The position numbers and the translations under genes were made by a program. The notes under the pieces are model-generated. The model made no database searches and was not told the origin of the DNA. It saw only the letters and a program-made list of their open reading frames with translations. Shown piece by piece: positions 8,108 through 16,006 of a DNA stretch of 64,000 nucleotides (positions within the stretch are counted from its first letter, which is position 1; every line of letters begins with the position of its first letter). This DNA comes from Streptomyces griseorubiginosus (GTDB lineage: Bacteria > Actinomycetota > Actinomycetes > Streptomycetales > Streptomycetaceae). The stretch is taken from positions 361,304-425,303 of the forward strand of contig NZ_KQ948739.1 of the NCBI RefSeq assembly GCF_001514195.1, written 5' to 3'.

Positions 8108-9052
8108 CTACACCGTGCCGAGCGCGCTGTCGCGGGCCGTACGGAAGGCGGAGTACGGATCCCGGTCCGGATAGGACCAGGGGGCCGGGGTGGGGCGTTC
8201 GCCGATGCGGTGGAAGAGGGCGGCGGCCTCGGCGCCGCGGCCCTCGCAGACCTTCGCGTGGGCGAGGAAGTTCAGGTCGACCAGGCGGCGGGGGTGGCCC
8301 TCGTGCTCCCACTCCAGCCACCAGTCGAAGGCCGACTTCATCACCTGGCGGGCCCGGCGGCCGGTCCAGTGGCCGGAGGCGGTGGGGTCTCCCGGCTCGT
8401 GCCCGGCGGTGGCCAGGGCGCGGTAGCGCTCGGCGTGCGCGATGACCGGCAGGATGGCGAGCGGGGAGTCGGCGGGTGCCTGCTCGGCGGCCCAGTTGGC
8501 GAAGTCGTACACCTCGTGCAGCGGGTCGGGACCGGCCTCGGCGCGGCGCTCGGCCAGCCGGGCGACCATGAGGTGGTGGGCGTGGTGGTGGTCGGCGTGA
8601 CGCTGTCTGATCTCGCCGAAGACCTCGGACATCACGTCGGCCGCGCCGAGGTCGCGCTCCAGCAGGAGCAGGCCGAGCCAGGGGGTGGGGTCGGCGGGCG
8701 CGCGCAGGGCCGCGGTCCGGCAGGCCTCACGGGCGGCGTCGGGCTTGCCCTTGCCGTGCCGGACGCGCTGGACCAGGGCCAGGGCCAGGAGTACGGCGGC
8801 GTCCGGGGCGTCCGGTTCGGCCACCAGCCAGTCGCGGGCCCAGGCCTCGCTGTACGACTCCGCGGCGAGCACCGTCACGCGGTGGCCGCGCCGGTCCCAG
8901 TCGTCGCCGGTGCGGGACAGCAGCGTCCGGACCGCCTGCCATCTGCCCTGCGCCAACGCGGCGCGTGCGTCGACGAGTTCGGCGTCGTCGAGGGCCGCGT
9001 CGAAAGCCTGGGCGGCGCGTTTGCGGCTGCGGCCGAAGGGGGGCGGGGACAC
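8108..9052 (-). CDS. Unknown helical repeat-like protein (314 aa)
   Basis: I do not recognise this family with confidence. The sequence is Ala/Leu/Arg-rich and helical in character, with TPR-like stretches (DPTPWLGLLLLERDLGAADV, AAALFHRIGER), a His cluster (ADHHHAHHLM) and a Trp-rich block (SAFDWWLEWEHEGHP). No signal peptide or membrane segment is seen. GTG at 9052 is chosen because a GAGGAAAG ribosome site lies 8 nt upstream and the residues before it are low-quality. It lies directly upstream of the APC permease in the same direction. Confidence 0.7.
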   Translation of the reverse strand: MSPPPFGRSRKRAAQAFDAALDDAELVDARAALAQGRWQAVRTLLSRTGDDWDRRGHRVTVLAAESYSEAWARDWLVAEPDAPDAAVLLALALVQRVRHGKGKPDAAREACRTAALRAPADPTPWLGLLLLERDLGAADVMSEVFGEIRQRHADHHHAHHLMVARLAERRAEAGPDPLHEVYDFANWAAEQAPADSPLAILPVIAHAERYRALATAGHEPGDPTASGHWTGRRARQVMKSAFDWWLEWEHEGHPRRLVDLNFLAHAKVCEGRGAEAAALFHRIGERPTPAPWSYPDRDPYSAFRTARDSALGTV

Positions 9053-9574
9053 CGTGTGAGCTTTCCTCACGGAACGTGGCGAATGTACACAGGGGTGCCC
9101 GGCCCGGTGCGGGCAGGCCGACAACCGATGCGGGCAGATCGACGGGCTGATTCGCGCCGCCATCGATCGATCACGCACAGCCAACCCCTCACCCATGGTT
9201 CGAGTCAAGAGCAGAAGGCGCGTTACACGCGTCAACTCTCCATACCTAAGGGGAAGTTGTGGTGAATTGGTGCTGGTGAGGCCCGGTCAAGGCCTTATGG
9301 TTGTGGCGTACGCCATGGCGCGGCCTCCCGTCGCCCCGCACCATGACGGGAACCCCCGCCGCCGAGACGGACGCGAGGTCCGGGTCGGCGGCGTCGCTGA
9401 CGGCCACGGTGTCGATGGCGTCGATGACGGCCACGGTGTCGATGACGGCCACGGCTTCGACGTGTCGACGGCAGAGTCGACGGTCCGAATGCGGGTACTC
9501 CCAGGGGCAAGCCGGGCACTGGGACGCTACAGTCGGCGACTACCACCACCCCCACCCCGCCGCCGCCCGGCCGG
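9053..9574. other. 522-bp intergenic region with repeat, no gene seen
   Basis: Divergent promoter region between the unknown protein (minus) and the DMT transporter (plus). The left part is AT-richer than the surroundings. The right part holds an 18-bp tandem repeat (9398-9460). Reading frames across the repeat give only Gly-His-Asp or Val-Ile-Asp repeats on either strand, and I do not regard them as genes. Confidence 0.6.
9398..9460 (+). repeat. 18-bp tandem repeat
   Basis: TGACGGCCACGGTGTCGA occurs at 9398-9415 and 9425-9442, and with one change at 9443-9460; the last two are directly adjacent. A 9-bp insert separates the first two. Confidence 0.85.
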
Positions 9575-10486
9575 ATGATCGAGGTAGACAGCGTGTCGGT
9601 TCTGGTTCTGACTCTCGCGGTGAGTGCGGCCTGTTGCCTGGGCTTCGGGTTCGTGCTCCAGCAGAACGCGGCCCGTCAGGCACCGCTGAGCGACTTCCTC
9701 TCGCCCCGGCTGCTGCTCGACCTGGTCAAGGTGCCGCGGTGGCTCGGCGGCATCGGCCTGATGGTGGTGGGCATGGTGCTGGGCGCGATCGCGCTGGGCC
9801 AGGGCGAGGTCTCGCTGGTCGAACCCCTGCTCGCCACGAACCTGCTCTTCGCCCTCGCCCTGTCCCGCCGGCAGACGAAGCAGCCCCTGGGCCGCCAGGG
9901 CTGGGCGGGCCTGGCGCTCCTCGCGGGCGGGGTGAGCGCGTTCATCGTGGCGGGCGAGCCGCGCGGGGGCAGCGCGGTCACCGACCCCTTCCGGCACTGG
10001 CTGATCATCGGCGCGATGATCGGCCTCGCCCTGCTGCTCACGACGTACGCGAAGCGCTCCCGGCTGAGCGCGGGCCCGGTGCTGCTCGCCCTGGCGGCCG
10101 GTCTCCTCTACGGCGTCCAGGACGCGCTGACCCGGGTCAGTGGCCAGCGCTTCACCGAGGGCGGCCTCGCCGAGCTGCTGACCGGCTGGCAGCCGTACGC
10201 CGTGCTGGCCCTCGGGGTCACCGGGCTGGTCCTGGTGCAGAGCGCGTTCGAGACGGCCCCGCTGCGGATGTCGCTCCCCGCACTGACCGCGGCCCAGCCG
10301 CTCGCCGGGATCGTCTGCGGAGTGGGTTTCCTGGGCGACCGCCTGCGCACCGACACGGCCGCGCTGACCTGGGAGGCGGTGGGCCTCGCGGCGATCGTCA
10401 CGGGCATCGTCCTGCTGGGCATGCACCCGGCGATGCCGTGCGGGGCGGACAACTCGGCACCTGCGCGGGATCTTCAGCCGAGCTGA
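9575..10486 (+). CDS. DMT superfamily transporter (303 aa)
   Basis: Ten hydrophobic segments in an EamA-like arrangement, with half-molecule repeats (GQGEVSLVEPLLATNLLFALALSRR and APLRMSLPALTAAQPLAGIVCGVGFLGDRL). It resembles DMT permeases of the NIPA/EamA group. The direction of transport and substrate are unknown. ATG at 9575 gives MIEVDSVSVLVL; a GTG at 9593 is an alternative start. It is followed by a tandem-repeat array and a Nudix gene in the same direction. Confidence 0.85.
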   Translation: MIEVDSVSVLVLTLAVSAACCLGFGFVLQQNAARQAPLSDFLSPRLLLDLVKVPRWLGGIGLMVVGMVLGAIALGQGEVSLVEPLLATNLLFALALSRRQTKQPLGRQGWAGLALLAGGVSAFIVAGEPRGGSAVTDPFRHWLIIGAMIGLALLLTTYAKRSRLSAGPVLLALAAGLLYGVQDALTRVSGQRFTEGGLAELLTGWQPYAVLALGVTGLVLVQSAFETAPLRMSLPALTAAQPLAGIVCGVGFLGDRLRTDTAALTWEAVGLAAIVTGIVLLGMHPAMPCGADNSAPARDLQPS

Positions 10487-10531
10487 GGGTTTCCGGGGCG
10501 TCGGTCGCCCGTGGGTTCGCGTGGGTGGCCC

Positions 10532-10600
10532 TGGTTGAATCCTGGCCGCCGGTTGAATCGTGGCCCCTGGTTGAATCGTGGCCCCTGGTTGGATGGGGCC
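10532..10600 (+). repeat. 18-bp tandem repeat ending at the Nudix start codon
   Basis: Unit TGGTTGAATCGTGGCCCC: copies at 10532-10549 (two changes), 10550-10567, 10568-10585 and a partial at 10586-10600. The last base before the ATG (10601) is the end of the array, so the repeat replaces the normal ribosome-binding region. Read in frame it would give Leu-Asn-Arg-Gly-Pro-Trp repeats joined to the Nudix protein. Confidence 0.9.
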
Positions 10601-11116
10601 ATGAGTTCTGCTGACGAGATCCTCGACATCGTCGACGAGAACGACAACGTCGTCTCCCAGTCCCCCCGTGGTGCGGCGTACGCCGAGGGGCTGCGGCACC
10701 GCTGTGTGTTCGTCCAGGCCCGGGACGCCGCGGGGCGGCTGTTCGTGCATCGCCGTACGGACACCAAGCTGGTCTTCCCCTCGCTCCACGACATGTTCGT
10801 GGGCGGAGTCGTCGGCGCGGGTGAGTCCTACGACGACGCGGCCCTGCGCGAGGCGGAGGAGGAGCTCGGTGTGAGCGGGCTGCCCCGGCCGGAGTTCCTC
10901 TTCAAGTTCCTCTACGACGATGGCGCCGGTCACACCTGGTGGTCCGCGGTCTACGAGGTCCGCTGCGAGCTCCCGGTCAGCCCCCAGGTGGAGGAGGTCG
11001 CCTGGCACGACTTCCTGCCCGAGGACGAGGTGGAGCTGCGGCTGCGCGACTGGGAGTGGGTGCCCGACGGACTGGCGGCCTACGAACGCCTCAAGGCGTA
11101 CCGCTCGATGGGCTGA
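10601..11116 (+). CDS. Nudix hydrolase (171 aa)
   Basis: Hydrolase of nucleoside-diphosphate-linked compounds. The Nudix box is intact, GVVGAGESYDDAALREAEEELGV, matching G-x5-E-x7-R-E-U-x-E-E-x-G-U. The domain spans about 25-150. The N-terminus SADEILDIVDENDNVVSQS resembles the IDI-like/YfcD group, whose members hydrolyse small nucleotide compounds; the substrate is not known. ATG at 10601 is preferred although no clear ribosome site precedes it, because the upstream frame is pure tandem repeat. The 3' end overlaps the convergent histidine kinase gene by 26 bp. Confidence 0.88.
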   Translation: MSSADEILDIVDENDNVVSQSPRGAAYAEGLRHRCVFVQARDAAGRLFVHRRTDTKLVFPSLHDMFVGGVVGAGESYDDAALREAEEELGVSGLPRPEFLFKFLYDDGAGHTWWSAVYEVRCELPVSPQVEEVAWHDFLPEDEVELRLRDWEWVPDGLAAYERLKAYRSMG

Positions 11117-12203
11117 CCGCCGGAAGCTCCACCGTGACCCGGAGCCCGCCGCCCGCACGTGGCGCGAGGTCGAGGGTGCCGTCGTGCGCGTGGGTGATGG
11201 TCCTGGCGATGGCGAGCCCGAGGCCGACGCCCGCGTGGTCGGTGTGCACGCGCTCCGTGCCCCGCTGGAACGGCTCGGCGAAGGTGGCGGCCCGCTCCGG
11301 GGTGAGTCTCTCGCCGGTGTTCTCGACCGTGAGCACCGCCGTCCCCGGACGCACGCCGGTCGTGACCCGCACCGCGCCCCCGTCGGGCAGGTTGTGGACG
11401 ATCGCGTTGTGCACGAGGTTCACGGTGAGTTGCAGCAGCAGCGCGGGTGATCCGCCGGTGGCGGCGGCGTCCCCGCCGGTCTCGACCCCGACCCCGTGCT
11501 TCTCCGCGAGGGGGAGGAGCGTCTCGGTGGCCTCCTCCGCGAGCAGGGACAGGTCGACGGGCTCGCGGGTGAAGGACCGCTGGTTGGCGCGGCTGAGCAG
11601 GAGCAGCGCCTCCGTGAGGTCGATCGCCCGGGCGTTGACGGAGTGCAGGCGTTCGATGACCTCGCCGGTGTCGGCGTGCGGGTCGGCGCGGGCCACGTCG
11701 AGCAGGGTCTTCGAGACGGCCAGCGGGGTGCGCAACTCGTGCGAGGCGTTGGCCGCGAACCTCTGCTGCTCGGCGACGTGCGCCTCCAGCCGGGCGAGCA
11801 TCGCGTCGAAGGCGTCGGCGAGCTCACGGAACTCGTCCCTGCGGCCCGGCAGCAGGACCCGGTGGGAGAGCGATCCGTGGGTGGCCGAGCGGGTGGCGTC
11901 CGTGATGCGGGTCAGCGGGGCGAGCATCCGGCCTGCGAGGATCCACCCGCCCACCAGGCCGAACACCAGCAGGAACGCCAGCACGGCGGCCGCCCTCGGC
12001 GCGAAGACCTCCAGGAGGGCGGACCGGATGGGGAAGACTCCCGCGGGCCGGTCGTCGGGGTTGTAGAGCATCCCGCGGTCGGGGACGTACCGCAGCAGGA
12101 ACAGCCACACCGCGGCGAGCAGCAGGAGACCGGCGACCATGAGGAACCCGGCGTAGCTGAGGGTGAGTTTCAGGCGGACGCTCACCCCGGGCCGCCTATC
12201 CAC
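11091..12203 (-). CDS. Two-component sensor histidine kinase (370 aa)
   Basis: Membrane sensor with segments at about 13-38 and 70-92 enclosing a short extracytoplasmic loop of some 30 residues, then HAMP (about 93-145), a dimerisation domain with H155 in NASHELRTP, and a HATPase with N-box LVHNAIVHN and G-box HAGVGLGLAIA. The small sensor loop suggests an intramembrane or lipid-proximal signal. It follows its response regulator with an 8-bp overlap, so the pair is co-translated. It converges on the Nudix gene with a 26-bp overlap. Confidence 0.93.
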   Translation of the reverse strand: MDRRPGVSVRLKLTLSYAGFLMVAGLLLLAAVWLFLLRYVPDRGMLYNPDDRPAGVFPIRSALLEVFAPRAAAVLAFLLVFGLVGGWILAGRMLAPLTRITDATRSATHGSLSHRVLLPGRRDEFRELADAFDAMLARLEAHVAEQQRFAANASHELRTPLAVSKTLLDVARADPHADTGEVIERLHSVNARAIDLTEALLLLSRANQRSFTREPVDLSLLAEEATETLLPLAEKHGVGVETGGDAAATGGSPALLLQLTVNLVHNAIVHNLPDGGAVRVTTGVRPGTAVLTVENTGERLTPERAATFAEPFQRGTERVHTDHAGVGLGLAIARTITHAHDGTLDLAPRAGGGLRVTVELPAVSPSSGTP

Positions 12204-13071
12204 GGCCCGCTCCGGCGTCCCCGGTGCCCGGCTGCGGGTCGATGCGGGAACCGACTCGGGGCTGGGGGTGGATGCGGGACTCGACGCCGGGCTGCGGTTC
12301 GCCGCTAGAGCCGACGCCGGACTGCGGTTCGTTGCCGGAGCCGACGCCGGACTGCGGTTCGTTGCCGGAGCCGACGCCGGACTGCGGGTCGTCGCTGGAG
12401 CCGACGCCGGGCTGCGGGTCGATCCGGTAGCCGACGCCCGGCACGGTGGCGATGATCCACGGTTCGCCGAGCCGTTTGCGCAGGGCCGAGACGGTGATGC
12501 GGACGGCGTTGGTGAACGGGTCGGCGTTCTCGTCCCACGCCCGCTCCAGCAGCTCCTCGGCGCTGACGACTCCGCCCTCGGCGGCGACGAGGACCTCCAG
12601 CACGGCGAACTGCTTCCTGGTCAGCGCGACGAAGCGGCCGTCCCGGAAGACCTCCCGGCGGAACGGGTCGAGACGCAGCCCGGCGATCTCCCGCACCGGA
12701 GGCCTGCTGTGGGCGCGTCTGCGGTCGAGCGCCCTGAGCCGGAGCGCGAGTTCCCGCAGTTCGAAGGGTTTCGTGAGGTAGTCGTCGGCACCCAGTTCGA
12801 ACCCGGAGGCCTTGTCGTCGAGGCGGTCGGCGGCGGTGAGCATGAGGATCGGCATCCCGCTGCCGGAGGCGACGATGCGTTCGGCTATCTCGTCACCGGA
12901 GGGTCCGGGGATGTCGCGGTCGAGGACGGCGATGTCGTAGGAGTTGACGTCCAGCAGTTCCAGCGCGGTGTCCCCGTCGCCCGCGACGTCGGCGGCGATC
13001 GCCTCCAGGCGCAGGCCGTCACGGATGGCCTCCGCCAGATAGGGCTCGTCCTCGACAATCAGCACACGCAT
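12196..13071 (-). CDS. OmpR-family response regulator with repeat-expanded C-terminus (291 aa)
   Basis: Receiver domain 1-112 with acidic pocket EDE (8-10 region), phosphorylation site D51 (AVLDRDIPG) and the conserved Lys in LTKPFE. The OmpR winged helix covers about 128-222 and ends in the usual VPGVGYRID. It does not stop there: six more copies of a 10-residue unit follow (VGSGNEPQSG type), ending TGDAGAGRG, a tail of about 70 residues not found in ordinary OmpR proteins (about 220-230 aa). ATG at 13071 begins MRVLIVEDE. It is divergent from the DUF202 genes and overlaps the kinase start. Confidence 0.93.
   Translation of the reverse strand: MRVLIVEDEPYLAEAIRDGLRLEAIAADVAGDGDTALELLDVNSYDIAVLDRDIPGPSGDEIAERIVASGSGMPILMLTAADRLDDKASGFELGADDYLTKPFELRELALRLRALDRRRAHSRPPVREIAGLRLDPFRREVFRDGRFVALTRKQFAVLEVLVAAEGGVVSAEELLERAWDENADPFTNAVRITVSALRKRLGEPWIIATVPGVGYRIDPQPGVGSSDDPQSGVGSGNEPQSGVGSGNEPQSGVGSSGEPQPGVESRIHPQPRVGSRIDPQPGTGDAGAGRG
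12226..12435 (-). repeat. 30-bp tandem repeat encoding the response-regulator tail
   Basis: Seven 30-bp units in frame. The first encodes the genuine domain end VGYRIDPQPG. The rest are variants VGSSDDPQSG, VGSGNEPQSG (twice), VGSSGEPQPG, VESRIHPQPR and VGSRIDPQPG. Units 3 and 4 are identical in protein, which suggests recent duplication. Confidence 0.9.
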
Positions 13072-13197
13072 GGTCCCGATGCTACGAACCGGCGCGTATC
13101 GGCGGCATATCGAAAACCGCGAGGCGCTGCGCCGGGCGCGGCCGGTGAACACCGGGCGACGGCGTCCTCCCGCAGCGGGGCCGCTAGGCTCGTGCGC

Positions 13198-13590
13198 GTG
13201 ATCGATTTCGCACGGAACGTCCGCGTCTGGTTCGCCCCTGAGGAGGTACGACAGGAGGGCCGTACCCCCGACTACCGGTTCTCCCTCGCCAACGAACGCA
13301 CCTTCCTGGCCTGGCTGCGGACCGCGCTCGCCCTGATCGGCGGCGGCTTCGCCGTGGACCAGTTCCTGCCGGACCTGCGCTGGGGCTGGCGGGTCGGGCT
13401 GGCGCTGGCGCTGCTCGCGGCGGGGGTCCTGTGCTCGTTGCGGGCGGTCAACCACTGGGTGCGGTGCGAGCGGGCGATGCGGCGGGGTGAGGATCTGCCG
13501 GCGTCCCGGTTCCCCACGCTGCTGAGTCTCGTGGTCGCGGTGGTGGCCGTGGCCATGGTCGTCGTCGTGTTCCTCGGGTGGGAGGGGTGA
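13198..13590 (+). CDS. DUF202 membrane protein (130 aa)
   Basis: Small membrane protein with the DUF202 signature FSLANERTFLAWLRTALALIGGGFAVDQF followed by two further hydrophobic segments (about 65-85 and 108-126). Family function is unknown (YidH-like). GTG at 13198 is used; a GTG six bases upstream (13192) is equally possible. It is divergent from the response-regulator gene. Its TGA overlaps the GTG of the next DUF202 gene, so the two small membrane proteins are coupled and may act together. Confidence 0.85.
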   Translation: MIDFARNVRVWFAPEEVRQEGRTPDYRFSLANERTFLAWLRTALALIGGGFAVDQFLPDLRWGWRVGLALALLAAGVLCSLRAVNHWVRCERAMRRGEDLPASRFPTLLSLVVAVVAVAMVVVVFLGWEG

Positions 13591-13910
13591 GCGAGGGCGC
13601 CGAAGGGGAGCGCGACCCGGGACTCCAGCCCGAACGCACCCGGCTCGCCTGGCGCCGTACGACTCTCTCGGGGACCGTCTGTGCCGTCCTCGCCGCGAAG
13701 ACCGCACTGCACGGCGGACCGTCCCCCGCGGGCCTGATCGCCTGCGCCCTGTGCTGCACCTTCTGGCTGACCTTCCTCTACGCCGCCCACCGCCGCATCC
13801 ATTCCCTGGCATCCCCAGCCCTCCCGACCCCCCTCACCCCCCGCCACGCAACAGCAGCGGCGCTGTGCACGGTCGCGTTGGCGGTTTGCGGGGCGGCGTT
13901 GGTGCTGTGA
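13587..13910 (+). CDS. Second DUF202 membrane protein (107 aa)
   Basis: Second DUF202 protein: QPERTRLAWRRTTLSGTVCAVLAAKTAL is the family's first membrane segment, with others at about 50-70 and 88-106. The GTG start at 13587 is inside the stop of the preceding gene (GTGA), typical of translational coupling. Tandem DUF202 genes of unequal length are common in actinobacteria; their role is unknown. Confidence 0.83.
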   Translation: MSEGAEGERDPGLQPERTRLAWRRTTLSGTVCAVLAAKTALHGGPSPAGLIACALCCTFWLTFLYAAHRRIHSLASPALPTPLTPRHATAAALCTVALAVCGAALVL

Positions 13911-14484
13911 GGGGGTGACGGGGGGTGGCGCTTCGGCGGAGGGGCTGGGGGTTTCAGATCGCGGGTTTGAGGGTTCACGGTCAGGGCTCCGGGGGTGCGA
14001 GACCAGGAGTCCGGGCGGTCTAGGCCCAGCGGCCCGCATCGGGGAGCCCCAGGCATGGGCCCGGGTAGCCCGTCAGGCGGGAGGGTCGGGGGTCAGGGGC
14101 GGAGGCCGAGAGCCCGGATTTCGGTGACCGAGGTCCGGCGGTCCGGGCTCGGCGGATCCAGGGCGCCGGGCCCGGCGAGACATCCAGGCACGCAGCGCGA
14201 AGTCACACGGGCGAGCGCGACAAGGCCAGCCGATCCAGCGCCTCCCGCCCGGCCCCACTCCAGCCCCCGACACACGCCCCCCGCACTCCCCCAGGGGCGC
14301 GGGGAACTGCGCGACCAGCCCCCACCGACCCGCACCCATCCGACAATCGCACGCCCCCATAACCCACCACCCACCACTCACCACCCGCCATCCCCACGCC
14401 ACACCACCCGAATCGCCCCATATACCCCTTTCCCGTGGCACCCTTTCCGACGTCATCGCCCGCCACCCCGAAGGGGACCGCATC
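13911..14484. other. 574-bp intergenic region with REP-like element, no gene seen
   Basis: No convincing reading frame. The left half is G-rich on the plus strand and the right half C-rich. A dispersed element (14288-14336) is present. The last 100 bp before the histidine-rich gene are AT-richer (CATATACCCCTTTCC) and may hold its promoter. Confidence 0.6.
14288..14336 (+). repeat. Dispersed REP-like element, copy A
   Basis: Carries CAGGGGCGCGGGGAACTGCG followed by CGACCAGCCCCCACCGACC. The same module occurs at 20351-20401, 56881-56930 (inverted) and, in a longer variant, 50494-50570. All four are in gaps between genes. GCGC...GCGC can form a small hairpin. Confidence 0.8.
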
Positions 14485-14781
14485 ATGACCACCCTCCACC
14501 ACGAGCACGCCTCCCACACGCACGACCACGGCCCCGGCTGCGGGCACACCGAGGTGCCGCACGAGGGGCATGTCGACTACGCGCACGACGGGCACCTGCA
14601 CCGCGCGCACGACGGCCACTGGGACGAGTGCGAGGCCGGCGGGCACGTCTCGCACGACGGTCACGAGCACCGGCACGGCCAGGACTGCGGACACGAGAGC
14701 GTCCTGCACGGCGACCACGTCGACTACCTCCACGACGGCCACCGCCACGCCGCGCACGACGGCCACTGGGACGACCACTGA
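14485..14781 (+). CDS. Histidine-rich metal-binding protein with internal duplication (98 aa)
   Basis: Nearly a quarter of the residues are His, with many Asp, Glu and Gly, and there is no signal peptide. The N-terminus reads HHEHASHTHDHGPGCGH. Two half-repeats are clear: EGHVDYAHDGHLHRAHDGHW (about 27-46) and GDHVDYLHDGHRHAAHDGHW (about 76-95). Likely a cytoplasmic zinc or nickel buffer; similar proteins accompany Zur or metal-transport genes in Streptomyces, but no metal transporter is adjacent here and I see no Zur box. The ATG has a weak AAGGGG ribosome site at 14471-14476. Confidence 0.8.
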   Translation: MTTLHHEHASHTHDHGPGCGHTEVPHEGHVDYAHDGHLHRAHDGHWDECEAGGHVSHDGHEHRHGQDCGHESVLHGDHVDYLHDGHRHAAHDGHWDDH

Positions 14782-14899
14782 CCTGACCGGAGAACCGGAG
14801 AACCGGAGAACAGGCACCGCCGACAGCTCCCCGCCGCACCCCGCGGGGAGCTGTCGGCCTATCGTGGGCCGGATCACGTTCACCCCCACCCCTGGACGA

Positions 14900-14919
14900 C
14901 ATACCGACCAGTCGGCATG
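14900..14919 (+). promoter_or_regulatory. TetR-type operator upstream of the acyl-CoA cluster
   Basis: CATACCGACCAGTCGGCATG, a 20-bp dyad with only one mismatch between its 9-bp arms, 35 bp before the phosphotransferase start. The motif CATACCGACC recurs at 20308-20327 before the divergent SDR operon, so the cluster's TetR probably controls both transcripts. Confidence 0.75.
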
Positions 14920-14954
14920 ATGGTCACAACCGTTCACGCGCGTAAGGAGCCCCG

Positions 14955-16001
14955 ATGAGCCCCGACCATCCGCCAGGCCTCGACCTCGACCGGCTGCGCG
15001 GCCTGCTCGACCGCGAGCGGCCCGGCCTGGTGCAGGGCCCCCTGACCGGACGGCTGATCGAGGGCGGACGGTCCAACCTCACCTACGCAGTCTCGGACGG
15101 CAGCGCGCGATGGGTCGTACGACGGCCCCCGCTCGGCCATGTCCTGGCCACCGCCCACGACATGAAGCGCGAGCACCGGGTCATCAGCGCCCTGCACCCC
15201 ACCGACGTACCGGTCCCGAAGCCGGTCCTGCTGTGCGAGGACGAGGAAGTCCTCGGATCGCCCTTCTACGTCATGGAGTTCGTCGAGGGCACCCCGTACC
15301 GCACCGCCGACCAGCTCGCCCCCCTCGGCCCCGAGCGCACCCGCGAGGCCGTGCTCTCCCTCGTCGACACCCTCGTGGAGCTGCACGCGGTGGACCCCGC
15401 CGAGGTCGGCCTCGCGGACTTCGGGCGCCCCGAGGGCTTCCTGGACCGCCAGCTGCGCCGCTGGGGCAAGCAGCTGGACGCCTCCCGCAACCGCGACCTG
15501 CCCGGCATCGACGAGCTGCACGCGGCCCTCGGGCGTCACCTCCCCGAGTCCCCCGCGGCCACGGTCGTGCACGGCGACTACCGGCTGGACAACGTCCTGA
15601 TGGGCGACGACGACCGCATCAAGGCGATCCTCGACTGGGAGATGTCGACCCTGGGCGACCCGCTCACCGACCTCGGTCTGCTGGTGATGTACAGCATGCC
15701 GCTCGGCATGTCCGACTCCCCCGTCTCCACGACCGCCGAGGCCCCCGGCCACCCGGACCCCGCCGAGCTGGTCGCACGCTACGCCGAGCGCTCCGGGCGG
15801 GACGTGACGGCGGTGTCCTGGTACACGGCGTTCGCGTGGTTCAAGCTCGCCGTGATCCTGGAGGGCATCCACTACCGCTACACCCTCGGCCAGACGGTCG
15901 GCCGGGGCTTCGACCGCATCGGGGACCTCGTCCCGGTCTTCATCCGGCACGGTCTGACCACTCTTCAAGGCGGCATCCAAGACCGCATCCAGGAAGGCTG
16001 A
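14955..16001 (+). CDS. APH-family phosphotransferase, ACAD10/11-like (348 aa)
   Basis: Kinase-like fold. Conserved catalytic loop HGDYRLDNVLM (about 212-222) and metal-binding DWEMSTLGDPLTDLG. The N-terminal GGRSNLTYAVSD and VVRRPPLGHVLATAHDM blocks match the ACAD10/11 N-terminal kinase domain, which in animals is fused to an acyl-CoA dehydrogenase. Here the dehydrogenase is the next gene (5-bp gap). In the ACAD10/11 pathway the kinase phosphorylates 4-hydroxyacyl-CoAs for later elimination, so a role in catabolism of hydroxylated fatty acids is a reasonable inference. ATG 14955 follows AAGGAG. Confidence 0.88.
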   Translation: MSPDHPPGLDLDRLRGLLDRERPGLVQGPLTGRLIEGGRSNLTYAVSDGSARWVVRRPPLGHVLATAHDMKREHRVISALHPTDVPVPKPVLLCEDEEVLGSPFYVMEFVEGTPYRTADQLAPLGPERTREAVLSLVDTLVELHAVDPAEVGLADFGRPEGFLDRQLRRWGKQLDASRNRDLPGIDELHAALGRHLPESPAATVVHGDYRLDNVLMGDDDRIKAILDWEMSTLGDPLTDLGLLVMYSMPLGMSDSPVSTTAEAPGHPDPAELVARYAERSGRDVTAVSWYTAFAWFKLAVILEGIHYRYTLGQTVGRGFDRIGDLVPVFIRHGLTTLQGGIQDRIQEG

Positions 16002-16006
16002 CCCGC

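Noticed and set aside
9246..9578. Small frames over the 18-bp repeat, on both strands
   Set aside because: Their sequence is only the repeat translated (GHGVDD or VAVIDT); no ribosome site or family.
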